This document shows, one piece after another, positions 51,060 to 60,291 of a DNA stretch of 64,000 nt. Under the pieces are notes generated by a model. It was not told where the DNA came from, did not search any database, and was given only the letters and a program-made list of their open reading frames with translations. Source of the DNA: Trichodesmium sp050015995 (GTDB lineage: Bacteria; Cyanobacteriota; Cyanobacteriia; Cyanobacteriales; Microcoleaceae); assembly GCF_050015995.1 (NCBI RefSeq), contig NZ_JBNHEP010000107.1:62001-126000 (forward strand), given 5' to 3'. How positions within the stretch are numbered: the first letter of the stretch is position 1; the number at the start of each line of letters is the position of its first letter. The position numbers were made by a program, and so were the translations under genes.

Positions 51060-51463
51060 AAAACGATTTCCTCTTTCATCACTTCAAAAATTACTAATTT
51101 TAGTTGATGTTCAGCAATTAATTCTTGAATAAATTGATTGCTGAAAAAATCACTGTAGATATCTTGGCTAATTGCTAAATATAAAACTCTCTCTGGTTGT
51201 TTTTTTCTGAGAGCAGAACGATAACTAAGAAATTGACCTAAAGCTCCATAAAAGCTGGTTAAATCTGATGCACCAATAAAAGATTTAATCTCTACAGCAA
51301 TCTTTAGACCATCTTTCTCTGCTCCTATAAATTTTTCTCCTGCTAAATCTATAAAAAAATCTAGCTCTTCTACTTTAATAAATAAAGGATCGTGAGTAAT
51401 TATCCATCCCTCTTTTTCTAAGGCTGAACGAACAGTATTATGGAATATATCTTTAGCTGACAT
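51047..51463 (-). CDS. xisH: XisH family protein, PD-(D/E)XK nuclease-like (second pair)
   Basis: This 138-residue protein starts at the family-typical MSAKDIFHNTVRSAL (ATG 51463). The putative nuclease residues are in 'FFIDLAGEKFIGAEKDG' and the E-x-K of 'IAVEIKSFIG'. The paired xisI follows with a 13-base overlap. Both genes look intact. The function outside the fdxN-element context is not established. Confidence 0.9.
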   Translation of the reverse strand: MSAKDIFHNTVRSALEKEGWIITHDPLFIKVEELDFFIDLAGEKFIGAEKDGLKIAVEIKSFIGASDLTSFYGALGQFLSYRSALRKKQPERVLYLAISQDIYSDFFSNQFIQELIAEHQLKLVIFEVMKEEIVLWKE

Positions 51464-51572
51464 AGATTGTCACAAACTCAAAAATTTTATTTTATTTGCT
51501 TTTTTTTATTGAGTAGTAGGTGTTAAATTATTTATTTCACATAACACCTACTACCTAAAACCTAACACATTC

Positions 51573-53654
51573 TTATTTAGCCCAACGATTTTGACTTTGC
51601 TCTAAATGTTCCAATAATTCCTGTTTACTAAAAGAGGGTTTTTTACATATCAAACCTTGACAAACTAATCCCACAGAATTTTCTGGTAAATCAGTTTCTC
51701 TCTTATAAATAGCAGTAGGAAAATACTGAGTAATTAAATTAGAAATTTCTGCTTCAGAAGTTTTGACTAAAGTTTGATTTCTGTACCAGTCTAGGGCAAC
51801 AAATAAACTGGGACAAGCTTGGGGAGATTTTTTCATTATGCTGCTAAAAGCTGTTAATGCTGACTCAGCTCGGTCGAGATAATGTAATTCTTCAGTTAGC
51901 AAAGATAGACGTACTAAATTAGTAATTGCTATGCCATTTGCTGCGGGAGTTGCATTATCAATATAATTGCGTTCTCGTAATATTAATTCTCCACTAACAT
52001 CCGTAGGAGCATTATAATAACCTGCTGCCTCTAGACTCCACAAAAACTCATCAAATTCATCTTGTAATTTGATTGCCGTTTCTAACCAAAAATTAGGATT
52101 TGATGAAGTTTCTAAACTAATCGAAGCTTGCTGTAAATCTAGCAATGCTTTAATAAACAAAGCATAGTCTTCCGACTGTGCAATTACTGCAGGTTTACCC
52201 TCATAATTTAGCCGTTGAAAACGTCCATCAACCCACTGATTTTTGATGATGAAATTAGCAGCATTAACTGCTAAGTCTAGATATTTGGAATTCTTAAATA
52301 CTGTGGCTGCTCTTGCTAATCCAGAAATCATTAAACTATTCCAGGCAACAATCATTTTAGTATCTGTTACTGCGGGAATTCTGCCAGGCCAGTTATTATT
52401 TTTTGCCTCTTGATTATTTGTTGCTGGTGGAAAAGTTTCTACATTAACTACATTAAAAGGTTGAACACCATAGCGTACTTCAAATAATTTAGAGAGAGAA
52501 TTTTCTACAGTTTCGCTTAACTCTCCTACTTGCTTTCTTTGCAAGACAATTTTTCCTTCAAAGTTGCCATTAGATGTAATAAAAAATTGTTCTGATAGTT
52601 CAGATAATTCTTCCGAGGTTAAGAAATTTTCTAATTCTTTATAACTCCAAACATAGAAAGCTCCTTCTTCTGGTTCGACTTCATCTGGAGTAGTAAAACT
52701 ATCAGCATCTTGGGAGGCATAGAAAAATCCGGCAGGTGCTGTCATTTCTCTTTTTAGCCAATTTACTGTTTCAATAATTCCCCGTTTAAAGGCTGGTTCT
52801 TGATATCCTGCACTCCATAAATTAGCTAAATATTCAACAATTTGACCGTTATCGTAGAGCATTTTTTCAAAGTGAGGAACTGTCCAAGTAGCATCTACTG
52901 TGTAACGATGAAAACCCCCCGCTACATGATCGTAAATTCCGCCTAAAGCTATATTTAATCCCCTTTGTAAACAAACTTCATTGTTGTTATATTGAGATTT
53001 AAAATTAAACTTTGTTCCCTGTAAAGCTGCTTCAGCATAAGGCATCATCGGAAAGCTTTGTTGAGAATAGCAATCGCTAATAATTCCTGTACTAACTTCT
53101 AAACCTTTTTGTAATACTTCTTCGCTTAAATCTTCTGCTTCTGGTAATAAAACTGACTTCCTTAAACCCTCTAACATTTCCGCTTTTAAAGAGTCAAGTT
53201 TGTTTTTTTCAAGGTCATAAAAACTCCGAATCTTTTGCAAAACTTCTAAAAAACCTGGTCGTCCGTAACGAGGTTCAATAGGGAAATAAGTACCACCTAC
53301 AAAAGGTATTAAATCATCAGGAGTTAAGAATATATTTAACGGCCAACCACCCTGTCCGGTCAACATTTGTAATGCCTGCATATAGATGCTATCTACATCA
53401 GGTCTTTCTTCTCGATCTACTTTAATTGGTAAAAATTTTTCATTCAAATATTGAGCGATTTTATCATCAGAAAATGCCTCTCCTTCCATAACAGTACACC
53501 AGTGACAACTTGAATAACCAATTGATAGAAAAATAGGTTTATCTTGTTGTTTTGCAGTTTCTAAAGCTTCCTCACACCACGGCCACCAATCTACAGGATT
53601 TTCTGCGTGTTTGCGGAGATAAAGACTTTGGGATTTAGCTAAACGATTAGTCAT
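51573..53654 (-). CDS. Thioredoxin-fold DUF255 protein (YyaL/SPATA20-like)
   Basis: This 693-residue protein has an N-terminal thioredoxin-like DUF255 domain (residues 1-165) with 'NPVDWWPWCEEALETAK', the CxxC in 'SSCHWCTVMEGEAFSD' and 'QGGWPLNIFLTPD'. A long alpha/alpha-toroid domain like that of N-acylglucosamine epimerases and glycoside hydrolases (AGGFHRYTVDATWTVPHFEK, SGLARAATVF) follows. The family is conserved from bacteria to animals and its function is not settled. The length is normal. No operon partner. The tandem repeat array begins 220 bases upstream. Confidence 0.93.
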   Translation of the reverse strand: MTNRLAKSQSLYLRKHAENPVDWWPWCEEALETAKQQDKPIFLSIGYSSCHWCTVMEGEAFSDDKIAQYLNEKFLPIKVDREERPDVDSIYMQALQMLTGQGGWPLNIFLTPDDLIPFVGGTYFPIEPRYGRPGFLEVLQKIRSFYDLEKNKLDSLKAEMLEGLRKSVLLPEAEDLSEEVLQKGLEVSTGIISDCYSQQSFPMMPYAEAALQGTKFNFKSQYNNNEVCLQRGLNIALGGIYDHVAGGFHRYTVDATWTVPHFEKMLYDNGQIVEYLANLWSAGYQEPAFKRGIIETVNWLKREMTAPAGFFYASQDADSFTTPDEVEPEEGAFYVWSYKELENFLTSEELSELSEQFFITSNGNFEGKIVLQRKQVGELSETVENSLSKLFEVRYGVQPFNVVNVETFPPATNNQEAKNNNWPGRIPAVTDTKMIVAWNSLMISGLARAATVFKNSKYLDLAVNAANFIIKNQWVDGRFQRLNYEGKPAVIAQSEDYALFIKALLDLQQASISLETSSNPNFWLETAIKLQDEFDEFLWSLEAAGYYNAPTDVSGELILRERNYIDNATPAANGIAITNLVRLSLLTEELHYLDRAESALTAFSSIMKKSPQACPSLFVALDWYRNQTLVKTSEAEISNLITQYFPTAIYKRETDLPENSVGLVCQGLICKKPSFSKQELLEHLEQSQNRWAK

Positions 53655-53873
53655 ATTAATGTTTCCTTTAATTACGGATATATTGTCAATTATCTGAGTG
53701 TTTTTAAGAATGGATAATCAACTTTGCTGAAGATTATAACGTATTTATATTTTTTTGGACTTGATTTAGATAAACTCTTATGATTGAATTCTAATGTTTA
53801 CTGTTTATTTAATGATAAAAATGTTGTTGCTTGCCTTCTGTCTGCTGGGTGTCAAACTAGATATTTTTGATAA

Positions 53874-55290
53874 TTATCTATTTTTCCTGAGAGGTAGTAG
53901 AAGATATTTTTGAGGCAAAAAAACATTCTTTGACTCAGAGAAATTTATCTTGACCTTAACTCTCACAGATTCGGGAAAATAAAAATGTTTTATTTTTTCT
54001 TTGTACCTGAGATAAGGAGTGTTTTTCCCACCGCAGCTGTGGAATTGTTTTCTCTTTTTCCACACAAGGAGTAGACCAGAGACTTTTCTCACAAAAATCT
54101 TCTTTTTCTCATCAGAATTTACCTAGACATTAACTTCCAAATATTCCGAATCATGAAACATTTTTACTTTTTGCTTCTCCTGGAGATAACTGCTGGTTTT
54201 CCCACCAAAGCTGTTTGATTTTTTTGTGTTTTTAGTCAGAGGGAGTACACCAAAAATTTGACTTACAAAAACATTCTTTGACTCAGATAAATTTATCTTG
54301 ACCTTAACTCTCACAGATTCGGGAAAATAAAAATGTTTTATTTTTTCTTTGTACCTGAGATAAGGAGTGTTTTTCCCACCGCAGCTGTGGAATTGTTTTC
54401 TCTTTTTCCACACAAGGAGTAGACCAGAGACTTTTCTCACAAAAATCTTCTTTTTCTCATCAGAATTTACCTAGACATTAACTTCCAAATATTCCGAATC
54501 ATGAAACATTTTTACTTTTTGCTTCTCCTGGAGATAACTGCTGGTTTTCCCACCAAAGCTGTTTGATTTTTTTGTGTTTTTAGTCAGAGGGAGTACACCA
54601 AAAATTTGACTTACAAAAACATTCTTTGACTCAGATAAATTTATCTTGACCTTAACTCTCACAGATTCGGGAAAATAAAAATGTTTTATTTTTTCTTTGT
54701 ACCTGAGATAAGGAGTGTTTTTCCCACCGTAGCTGTGGAATTGTTTTCTCTTTTTCCACACAAGGAGTAGACTAGTGCAGAATGGCGGAAATAACTGACC
54801 AGTTACAAAACCCTAAAAGCCTTGCCAATCAATACTTTTGACTTCTGACTTCTGACTTCTGACTTCCGCGTAGCGGCACTAGAGACTTTTCTCACAAAAA
54901 TCTTCTTTGACTCAGAGAAATTTATCTTGACCTTAACTCTCGCAGATTCGGAAAAATCAAACATTTTTATTTTTTCCTTGTACCTGAGGTAAGGACTGCT
55001 TTTCTACCGGAGCTGTGGAATTGTTTTCTCTTTTTCCACACAAGGAGTAGACTAGAGACTTTTCTCACAAAAATCTTCTTTGATTCAGATAAATTCACCT
55101 TGATAACTGAAACGACCTGAACTCCCAAATCTTCGGAAAAATGAAATATTTTTACTGGTGAGTTGAGTATAAATAAGGAGTGTTTTTCCCACCAGAGCGG
55201 TGGAATAGTTTTCTCTTTTTCCACACAAGGAGTACACCAGAGATTTTTCTCACAAAAATCTTCTTTTACTCAGATAAATTCACCTTGATA
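53874..55290 (-). repeat. Higher-order tandem array: 174-bp monomers in 348-bp dimers
   Basis: Two alternating monomer types, A (with GAATTGTTTTCTCTTTTTCC on the plus strand) and B (with TTTTTGTGTTTTTAGTCAG), each about 174 bases, make 348-base dimers starting at 53921, 54269 and 54617. The first two dimers are almost identical. Toward 55290 the monomers diverge and only A-like ones remain. An unrelated segment of about 105 bases, bounded by CTAG, interrupts at about 54776-54880. On the minus strand all monomers are in one phase and read as 58-residue units: A has VRKVSGLLLVWKKRKQFHS then CGGKNTPYLR; B has VSQIFGVLPL then FGGKTSSYLQ. The only stop in each dimer is a TAG in B. Confidence 0.88.
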
Positions 55291-55331
55291 ACTGATAACT
55301 GATAACTGATAACTGATAACTGATAACTGAT
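55285..55331 (+). repeat. TGATAACTGA decamer, about four tandem copies
   Basis: The repeat abuts the ATG of the next gene, so the usual ribosome binding site is absent and the leader is all repeat. The same decamer runs occur at 28150-28180 and near 60415. Confidence 0.9.
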
Positions 55332-56903
55332 ATGAATTACTCAAGAAGAAACTTCCATAAATTCACTATGCAATTTTCTTTAGGAATGGGAATTGCGCCA
55401 ATATTGTCAAAATATCTGAATCTCAACTTATCAGAAAATTTACTAGAAAATAAACTTAAAGAATTTTTTGCTTATCTCGACCCAGAAATTGATTTATTAA
55501 TTCCGACATATTTGGGAAATGACCAAAGAAGATTTTATGGTCGTGGTACACCAGAAAATTTTCAAGTTATAGATAAATTTAAACTAGGAACAGGTGTAAC
55601 TTATGTTGGTAAAACTAGAAAAGTATGGAGTGGAGCTGGATGGACAGGACAACCCACTATTACTAAAGATAGGGGAAAAACTTATTTAGTTATTGGCGGT
55701 TATGATTATCTTTTGCGCAAAATAGATGTCGCGAATAATCAGGAAGTTTGGCAATATAAATTTGATGATGTGATTAAAGGTTCGGGTACTATTTATATTG
55801 ATGAAACTGCCAATGAAGAGAATCGCATCGTAATTTTACAAGGCAGCAGAACAGGTAGACCGAAAAAAGGAATTGCTCCTAGTTTTCGCGCTATTTCTTT
55901 TAGAACTGGCAAAGAAATTTGGCAACTTGATATTAGGAAAACCCGTAGTTATAGCCGCGATAATGATAGTTCTGCTTTGCTACTGGGAAATGGTTTAATT
56001 TTTAATGCTGGCGAAAATGCTATTGGTTATTTCATTAATAGTTCTACCAATAAAACTAAAATTAAATCTGGTATTAAGCAGCCAGAAATATTATCTGAAC
56101 TGAAACTTTATGTAGATAGTGACCGGAAAAGACAAGGCGGAAATATTGTTTCTGAATCATCTCCTGCTAGACTTAATAATAAAATATTTTTAGCAGCAGG
56201 TTCCGGGCATATTTACGGTATTGATATTGAGAGTAAAAAGATAGTTTGGGATTTTTATACAGGTTCAGATTTAGATGGTACAGTCGCTATTTCTAAATCA
56301 GGTAAATTATTCTGTGCCATTGAGAAACAATTTATTCCGGGAAATGGTGGAGTGGTAAAATTAAATCCTAATAAAATACCCCAGGAAAGTGTCGAATGGT
56401 TCTTGCCTACAGGTAATATTAAATTTAATAGTTGGTTAGGAGGAATTATTGGGTCAGTAGCATTGAATGATGAATATAATAATTATGGAGAATTCCCGGC
56501 ATTATTTGCTACCAATGCTATTGATGGATATCTATATATTGGTTCCCAAGATTTAACCACAGGAAATAAAGTTAAAGGACCTTTGAAAAAATTTAATTAT
56601 GATACTCCTGTAATTGCGTTTAAGCAGAAAATCGGACCTTCTATTTCAACACCAATTTTTACTGATGGAAATAAATTGGTAACTGCTGGATACAATGGGG
56701 TTTATATGTTTAATCTAAATTGGGAATCTGCTCAATCTAATGCTCAAAATGCTTTGCCTAATAACAAGGGAGAATTTTTCCGTTTAATAGTAGAAGAAGT
56801 TGGCAAATTTGCTGGTAAAGTTTCTTTTGAATCTACTCCTATTGTTTGGGATGGAATTGTCAGAATTTGTGGTCGAGATGGTTGGTTATATAGTTTTGGT
56901 TGA
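55332..56903 (+). CDS. Tat-exported PQQ-like beta-propeller protein
   Basis: This 523-residue protein begins with a twin-arginine motif (SRRNFHKFTMQFSLGMGIAP), suggesting export in folded form. The body is a PQQ-type beta-propeller with repeated blades such as 'YLLRKIDVANNQEVWQYKFD', 'RAISFRTGKEIWQLDI', 'IYGIDIESKKIVWDFYTGSD', 'DGYLYIGSQDL' and 'DGWLYSFG'. No enzyme active site is recognised; such proteins can be dehydrogenases, assembly factors or binding proteins. The start ATG immediately follows a TGATAACTGA repeat, without a visible Shine-Dalgarno. Confidence 0.75.
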   Translation: MNYSRRNFHKFTMQFSLGMGIAPILSKYLNLNLSENLLENKLKEFFAYLDPEIDLLIPTYLGNDQRRFYGRGTPENFQVIDKFKLGTGVTYVGKTRKVWSGAGWTGQPTITKDRGKTYLVIGGYDYLLRKIDVANNQEVWQYKFDDVIKGSGTIYIDETANEENRIVILQGSRTGRPKKGIAPSFRAISFRTGKEIWQLDIRKTRSYSRDNDSSALLLGNGLIFNAGENAIGYFINSSTNKTKIKSGIKQPEILSELKLYVDSDRKRQGGNIVSESSPARLNNKIFLAAGSGHIYGIDIESKKIVWDFYTGSDLDGTVAISKSGKLFCAIEKQFIPGNGGVVKLNPNKIPQESVEWFLPTGNIKFNSWLGGIIGSVALNDEYNNYGEFPALFATNAIDGYLYIGSQDLTTGNKVKGPLKKFNYDTPVIAFKQKIGPSISTPIFTDGNKLVTAGYNGVYMFNLNWESAQSNAQNALPNNKGEFFRLIVEEVGKFAGKVSFESTPIVWDGIVRICGRDGWLYSFG

Positions 56904-56956
56904 AGCGGTTTGCCAGACGGTTTTTTTTTGCACATATCTATGGATGATTAATATTA

Positions 56957-57075
56957 TGTTCGGTAGAACAGTTATAATAAGGCTTCGTAGTTTTGCTTTA
57001 GCCCCAATATTAAGTATTGCAAGGGCTAAAGCCCAACTACAAACAAAAACTTTATTATAAGTAATTATCCGAACA
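56957..57075. repeat. 119-bp MITE-like inverted repeat
   Basis: Termini TGTTCGG and CCGAACA are perfect complements. Inside, TTATAATAAGGCTTCGTAGT pairs loosely with ACTACAAACAAAAACTTTAT, and GCTTTAGCCCC pairs with GGGCTAAAGC. The whole element can fold into one long stem. No coding capacity. Confidence 0.75.
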
Positions 57076-57384
57076 TGATATAAGTTGAAATTCATATTTA
57101 AAAACCAAAAGAATAACCTCTCTAAAATTAGGGGGTTAACAAAAATAATTACCAGATTAAAAATTACCAAATAATTAAATTTTAAAGCCTATCTTTGCCT
57201 TTGCCAGGGGCAGTCTCCCTACAAAGAGAAAAAGAGAAAAAAATTATTTTTAGTTAATCTTTTTCTTTTTAAGGAGAGGTAATAATTAATTATTATACCT
57301 CTCCGGAAATTAAGATTTAAGAACCTTTTTAGAGAGACTTCAGGTGAATTATCGGAAATATCTATTGAACAAATGTGTAATACC

Positions 57385-57560
57385 AAGCATGAAAAAAGAA
57401 TGTTACGCATAATAAGTGTGATTAAAAGACACGTGCAGGAGATGTCTCTTTGATAAAAAAGATAATTTCCGACCTAAAAAATGGTATTGAAGCCATTCAT
57501 TCTGACTCAGTCCTCCTTTACGTCGCCAATCCGACAGCTCCCCTACCTGACTCCTAATAA
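57385..57560 (+). repeat. Diverged repeat shared with 43240-43500
   Basis: AAAAAAGAATGTTACGCATA, GTGTGATTAAAAGACACGTG, AGATGTCTCTTTGATAAA and ACGTCGCCAATCCGACAGCT with CCCTACCTGAC follow the same order as the other copy. Confidence 0.65.
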
Positions 57561-57801
57561 ATAGCCTAGTCATTTGTAGCAAACATTTATTAAATTGGTA
57601 TAAATTGTCTCAATCTTATGCCTATTCACTTATTTCAATTTTAACTACCCGTGACATTTTGGCGATCGCTATAATAGATTACTTATGCAAGTGTAGCCCA
57701 AGTTTATGAAATTGGTATGAAAAATTCTTTCTGTAGAATTTGTCTGGTAGATGCCATCCCGTAAGCTGATAGCTGATAACTGATGTCTAAATCCTGACTG
57801 C

Positions 57802-58221
57802 TTATCTAGCACACCCTGGGCGATAGTAGCTACTATGATGCCAACTATAGTTTTGATTGGTACTTTTTTGAGTTTCTGAAGTAGGTTTTGCTGTTGAGGA
57901 AGATACTTTTTTGATTTCCTCCTTAAATAGAGGAGTTGATTTTCTGAGAATATCTCTTTGTACGGCAGCAAAAGCATGATGTACTACCAAAGCAATCTTT
58001 TTTTCATAATCTTTTTGGGCTTTTTTTATTTGAAACTGCAAACCTTCCTTACTAGAAGCATATAATGGTGGGAGACGATTTAGTGCATAAGTTTCCACAT
58101 CAGCTCGCTTAATATATTTTGCCAACTTTTCAGGCAACAACGTCATTTTCCGATTTACTTCCTCTGCAACCATCTCTTCCATGATATTTAGATATTTCTT
58201 TTTAGAATTAGTCTGAATCAT
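57802..58221 (-). CDS. ComFB-domain protein
   Basis: This 139-residue protein has the late-competence ComFB domain (residues 10-105: 'LNIMEEMVAEEVNRKMTLLP', 'ADVETYALNRLPPLYASSKE'). Its C-terminal tail is Ser/Thr-rich. Cyanobacterial ComFB-type proteins have been linked to competence and motility and to second-messenger binding; the role here is inferred from the family. I choose ATG 58221 (MIQTNSKKKYL) because AGGAGA lies just upstream; the frame extends a further eight codons without a site. Three residues near the end (YYRPGCAR) may reflect a shifted tail. Confidence 0.8.
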   Translation of the reverse strand: MIQTNSKKKYLNIMEEMVAEEVNRKMTLLPEKLAKYIKRADVETYALNRLPPLYASSKEGLQFQIKKAQKDYEKKIALVVHHAFAAVQRDILRKSTPLFKEEIKKVSSSTAKPTSETQKSTNQNYSWHHSSYYRPGCAR

Positions 58222-58899
58222 TTTAGTTCTCCTGTTTATTTTCAAATACTGAATATTTTTTTGTGTTCATTAATTCTATGTGTAATAATCTCAGCTTTTT
58301 CTGGTTGTGGCAGTGACCTCTGAGTAAAATTACGGTGATTTTTGGGAAGCGCTCGAGTGAGTCAAAAAGTATTGATGGAGTGAGTTATTCAACTACAACA
58401 AAGTGAAGCAAATTAATGATTTGGGGTGATGAGGATCACAATCTACAGATGCTCATACCGTTTCACGGAAGTTAGAAGTTAAAACTCAGAAGTCAAAAGT
58501 CATATTTGAATGGCTTAAAAGTTAAATTATATAGCAGAGTTGTCGCTAAATAAATTAAGACACAGCAGTAATACCTGATGTTTTTATCCATAAATAGCTA
58601 AAATTATCACATGACAAGGGTTTGCCAGTTTTTTTAGTTATAAAGCGACAAGTCTAGTAATTTCAGCTTATGATTTCACATCATCGGTTGCCAAGTATTT
58701 GTGACATTTTTAAAGTAAATTGGTATTAGAGAAACATTTTATAGGATTTGCCCTTAAAGTTAACATATTAACACTCAATAATATATGAATATTAAGTAAA
58801 GATTTCACCTGTTTTATGAAGAGTTGATAAAGATACTAAATGGGTTCTATAGAACTCATATTTGCCACGTGAAATGCTTCCAAACCTACCACCTAAAAT
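58222..58899. other. 0.68-kb gene-free region
   Basis: AT-rich with one AGAAGTTAAAACTCAGAAGTC short-repeat segment near 58478-58502. No frames or hairpins of note. Confidence 0.55.
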
Positions 58900-59820
58900 C
58901 TAATACCTTCTTAAAAGAAAATTGTCAAATGTTTTTCTATCTGGCATCGCAGGTTGAGCGCCTGATTTCGTAGCACATAAAGCACCAGCAGCAGCACCCC
59001 ATTTTATGGCATCTTTTAATGACAAACCTGTATCTAATGCTGCTGCTAAACCACCATTAAAAGCATCACCCGCAGCAACAGTATCGATCGCTTCTACTGC
59101 AAAAGCAGGTTGAAAAAATGTTTCTTCAGAAGTTGCACAAACAACACCCTGATCGCCTATTTTCACCACAGCATATTTCACACCACGCTGACATAATTCA
59201 ATAGCTGCCTGAGTAGCAGTTTCTTGATTATTTACTGCAAACCCAAGCAGTTGAGTTGCTTCAATTTCATTAGGAGTAATAATATCGATCAAATCATAAA
59301 AATCATTGGGAAAATTTGTTGGCATTGGTGCTGGGTCAAGAATAACTTTAACTCCCATTTCTTGAGCGACTTTTGCTGCACTCATAGCAACTTCCACAGG
59401 AATTTCTAATTGTAAAAGTAAAGCTGTAGCATCCGGTAGCAAATTTCTCAGACGTTCCACATCTGTATTATTAATACTATGGTTAGCACCCGGAATTACA
59501 ATAATACTATTTTCTCCAAGAGCATCAACGGTGATAACCGCCACCCCAGTATGAATATTCTCATCAACTACCACACCTACTGTATCAACATTAGCAGTTT
59601 GCAAACTTACTAGAAGTTGTTGCCCAAAACTATCATTTCCTACTCGCCCCACTATTTTGGTAGGAATGCCAAGACGAGCACCAGCAACAGCTTGATTTGC
59701 TCCTTTACCGCCACCCGCCGTCAAAAAGTTATTGCCATTAATAGTTTCTCCTGCCATCGGTAAACGGAGAGTAGTGGTTACAAGGTCGATGTTGATGCTA
59801 CCAAAAATAATGATGCTCAT
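58900..59820 (-). CDS. rbsK: Ribokinase (PfkB family)
   Basis: This 306-residue PfkB carbohydrate kinase phosphorylates ribose at O5. Signatures are 'GGGKGANQAVAGARLG' near the N-terminus and the catalytic 'DTVAAGDAFNGGLAAAL' near the C-terminus with the base Asp. 'IVIPGANHSI' and 'LLQLEIPVE' are also typical of RbsK. I use the ATG at 59820 (MSIIIFGSINIDLV) rather than the longer frame from 59838. A sugar source may be the mgl-type transporter elsewhere in the window, but no operon link exists. Confidence 0.92.
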   Translation of the reverse strand: MSIIIFGSINIDLVTTTLRLPMAGETINGNNFLTAGGGKGANQAVAGARLGIPTKIVGRVGNDSFGQQLLVSLQTANVDTVGVVVDENIHTGVAVITVDALGENSIIVIPGANHSINNTDVERLRNLLPDATALLLQLEIPVEVAMSAAKVAQEMGVKVILDPAPMPTNFPNDFYDLIDIITPNEIEATQLLGFAVNNQETATQAAIELCQRGVKYAVVKIGDQGVVCATSEETFFQPAFAVEAIDTVAAGDAFNGGLAAALDTGLSLKDAIKWGAAAGALCATKSGAQPAMPDRKTFDNFLLRRY

Positions 59821-59933
59821 ATTTACAGCAATTTTCAAATAAATAAACTACAGCAACCAAAATAAATAGTTGAGGTCGTCAAAATCTCAGATTCCCTCTC
59901 AAGGAGAGGTAATAATTAATTATTAATTATTAA
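59821..59933. repeat. R1-like partial element between feoC and rbsK
   Basis: CTCTCAAGGAGAGGTAATAATTAATT followed by TAATTATTAATTATT at about 59894-59938 carries the R1 stem and tail only, and ends at the feoC stop. Confidence 0.5.
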
Positions 59934-60164
59934 TTATTGAGACTGACTTAACCCAACCCATTCATAAAATTCAATCATTTCTGACGAACAGTGGCAGCAT
60001 TTAGCACATTTTTCTCCTTTCATCAGACGAATTCTTCCTTTATTAATTAGTCGTTTGAGTAAGGGACGTATAGCATCAGTATCCATATGAAAATGCAAAG
60101 CCAACTCAGCTAAGGATATCTTGCCACATTTTTCTAAATAACCTTGAATATCAGTTAAAATCAT
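59934..60164 (-). CDS. feoC: FeoC-like [Fe-S]/transcriptional regulator
   Basis: A 76-residue winged-helix protein (MILTDIQGYLEKCGKISLAE, HMDTDAIRPLLKRLINKG) with a Cys-rich wing (EKCAKCCHCSSEM). It belongs to the FeoC family, a small partner of FeoB. The start at ATG 60164 is the family start; the frame extending to 60359 runs through repeats (GGGAATA run, GTAGGGGCGATTCGCG element) and is not coding. The gap of about 280 bases to feoB is filled by these repeats. Confidence 0.8.
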   Translation of the reverse strand: MILTDIQGYLEKCGKISLAELALHFHMDTDAIRPLLKRLINKGRIRLMKGEKCAKCCHCSSEMIEFYEWVGLSQSQ

Positions 60165-60169
60165 AATCA

Positions 60170-60200
60170 GGGAATAGGGAATAGGGAATAGGGAATAGGG
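60170..60200. repeat. AGGGAAT heptamer run
   Basis: About four copies of AGGGAAT right upstream of feoC. Its complement (TTCCCTATTCCCT) occurs at 28985-29018, and a GTTCCCT run at 37493-37526. Confidence 0.85.
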
Positions 60201-60215
60201 GAAAGTAATTGATAA

Positions 60216-60291
60216 TTTACAGTGGTTTTCACTTCGGTAGACCACAGTAGGGGCGATTCGCGAATCGCCCCTACTGAGTTTTGGTTGTGAC
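60216..60291. repeat. GTAGGGGCGATTCGCG hairpin repeat
   Basis: GTAGGGGCGATTCGCGAATC then GCCCCTAC is a perfect palindrome of 28 bases at about 60248-60275, flanked by CGGTAGACCACA and TTTTGGTTGTGACG. It matches 28862-28960 in reverse orientation. Confidence 0.9.

Larger units (their letters stand above)
56904..57801. other. 0.9-kb gene-free region with two repeats
   Basis: It contains a MITE-like inverted repeat (56957-57075), an AAGGAGAGGTAATAATTAATT element with a CCTCTCC partner (57269-57307) related to R1, and the diverged repeat shared with 43240. No gene. Confidence 0.7.

Noticed and set aside
54123..54761. Individual small genes in the tandem array
   Set aside because: They are the same repeated unit between periodic TAG codons, without start sites; better described as one array.
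53874..55290. Stop-codon recoding (TAG readthrough) across the array
   Set aside because: No tRNA or recoding machinery is visible, and only B units carry TAG; decay or non-coding satellite is simpler.
57669..57977. Alternative frame over the end of the ComFB gene
   Set aside because: It overlaps the ComFB reading frame and its translation is unrelated to any family; ComFB is convincing in the other phase.
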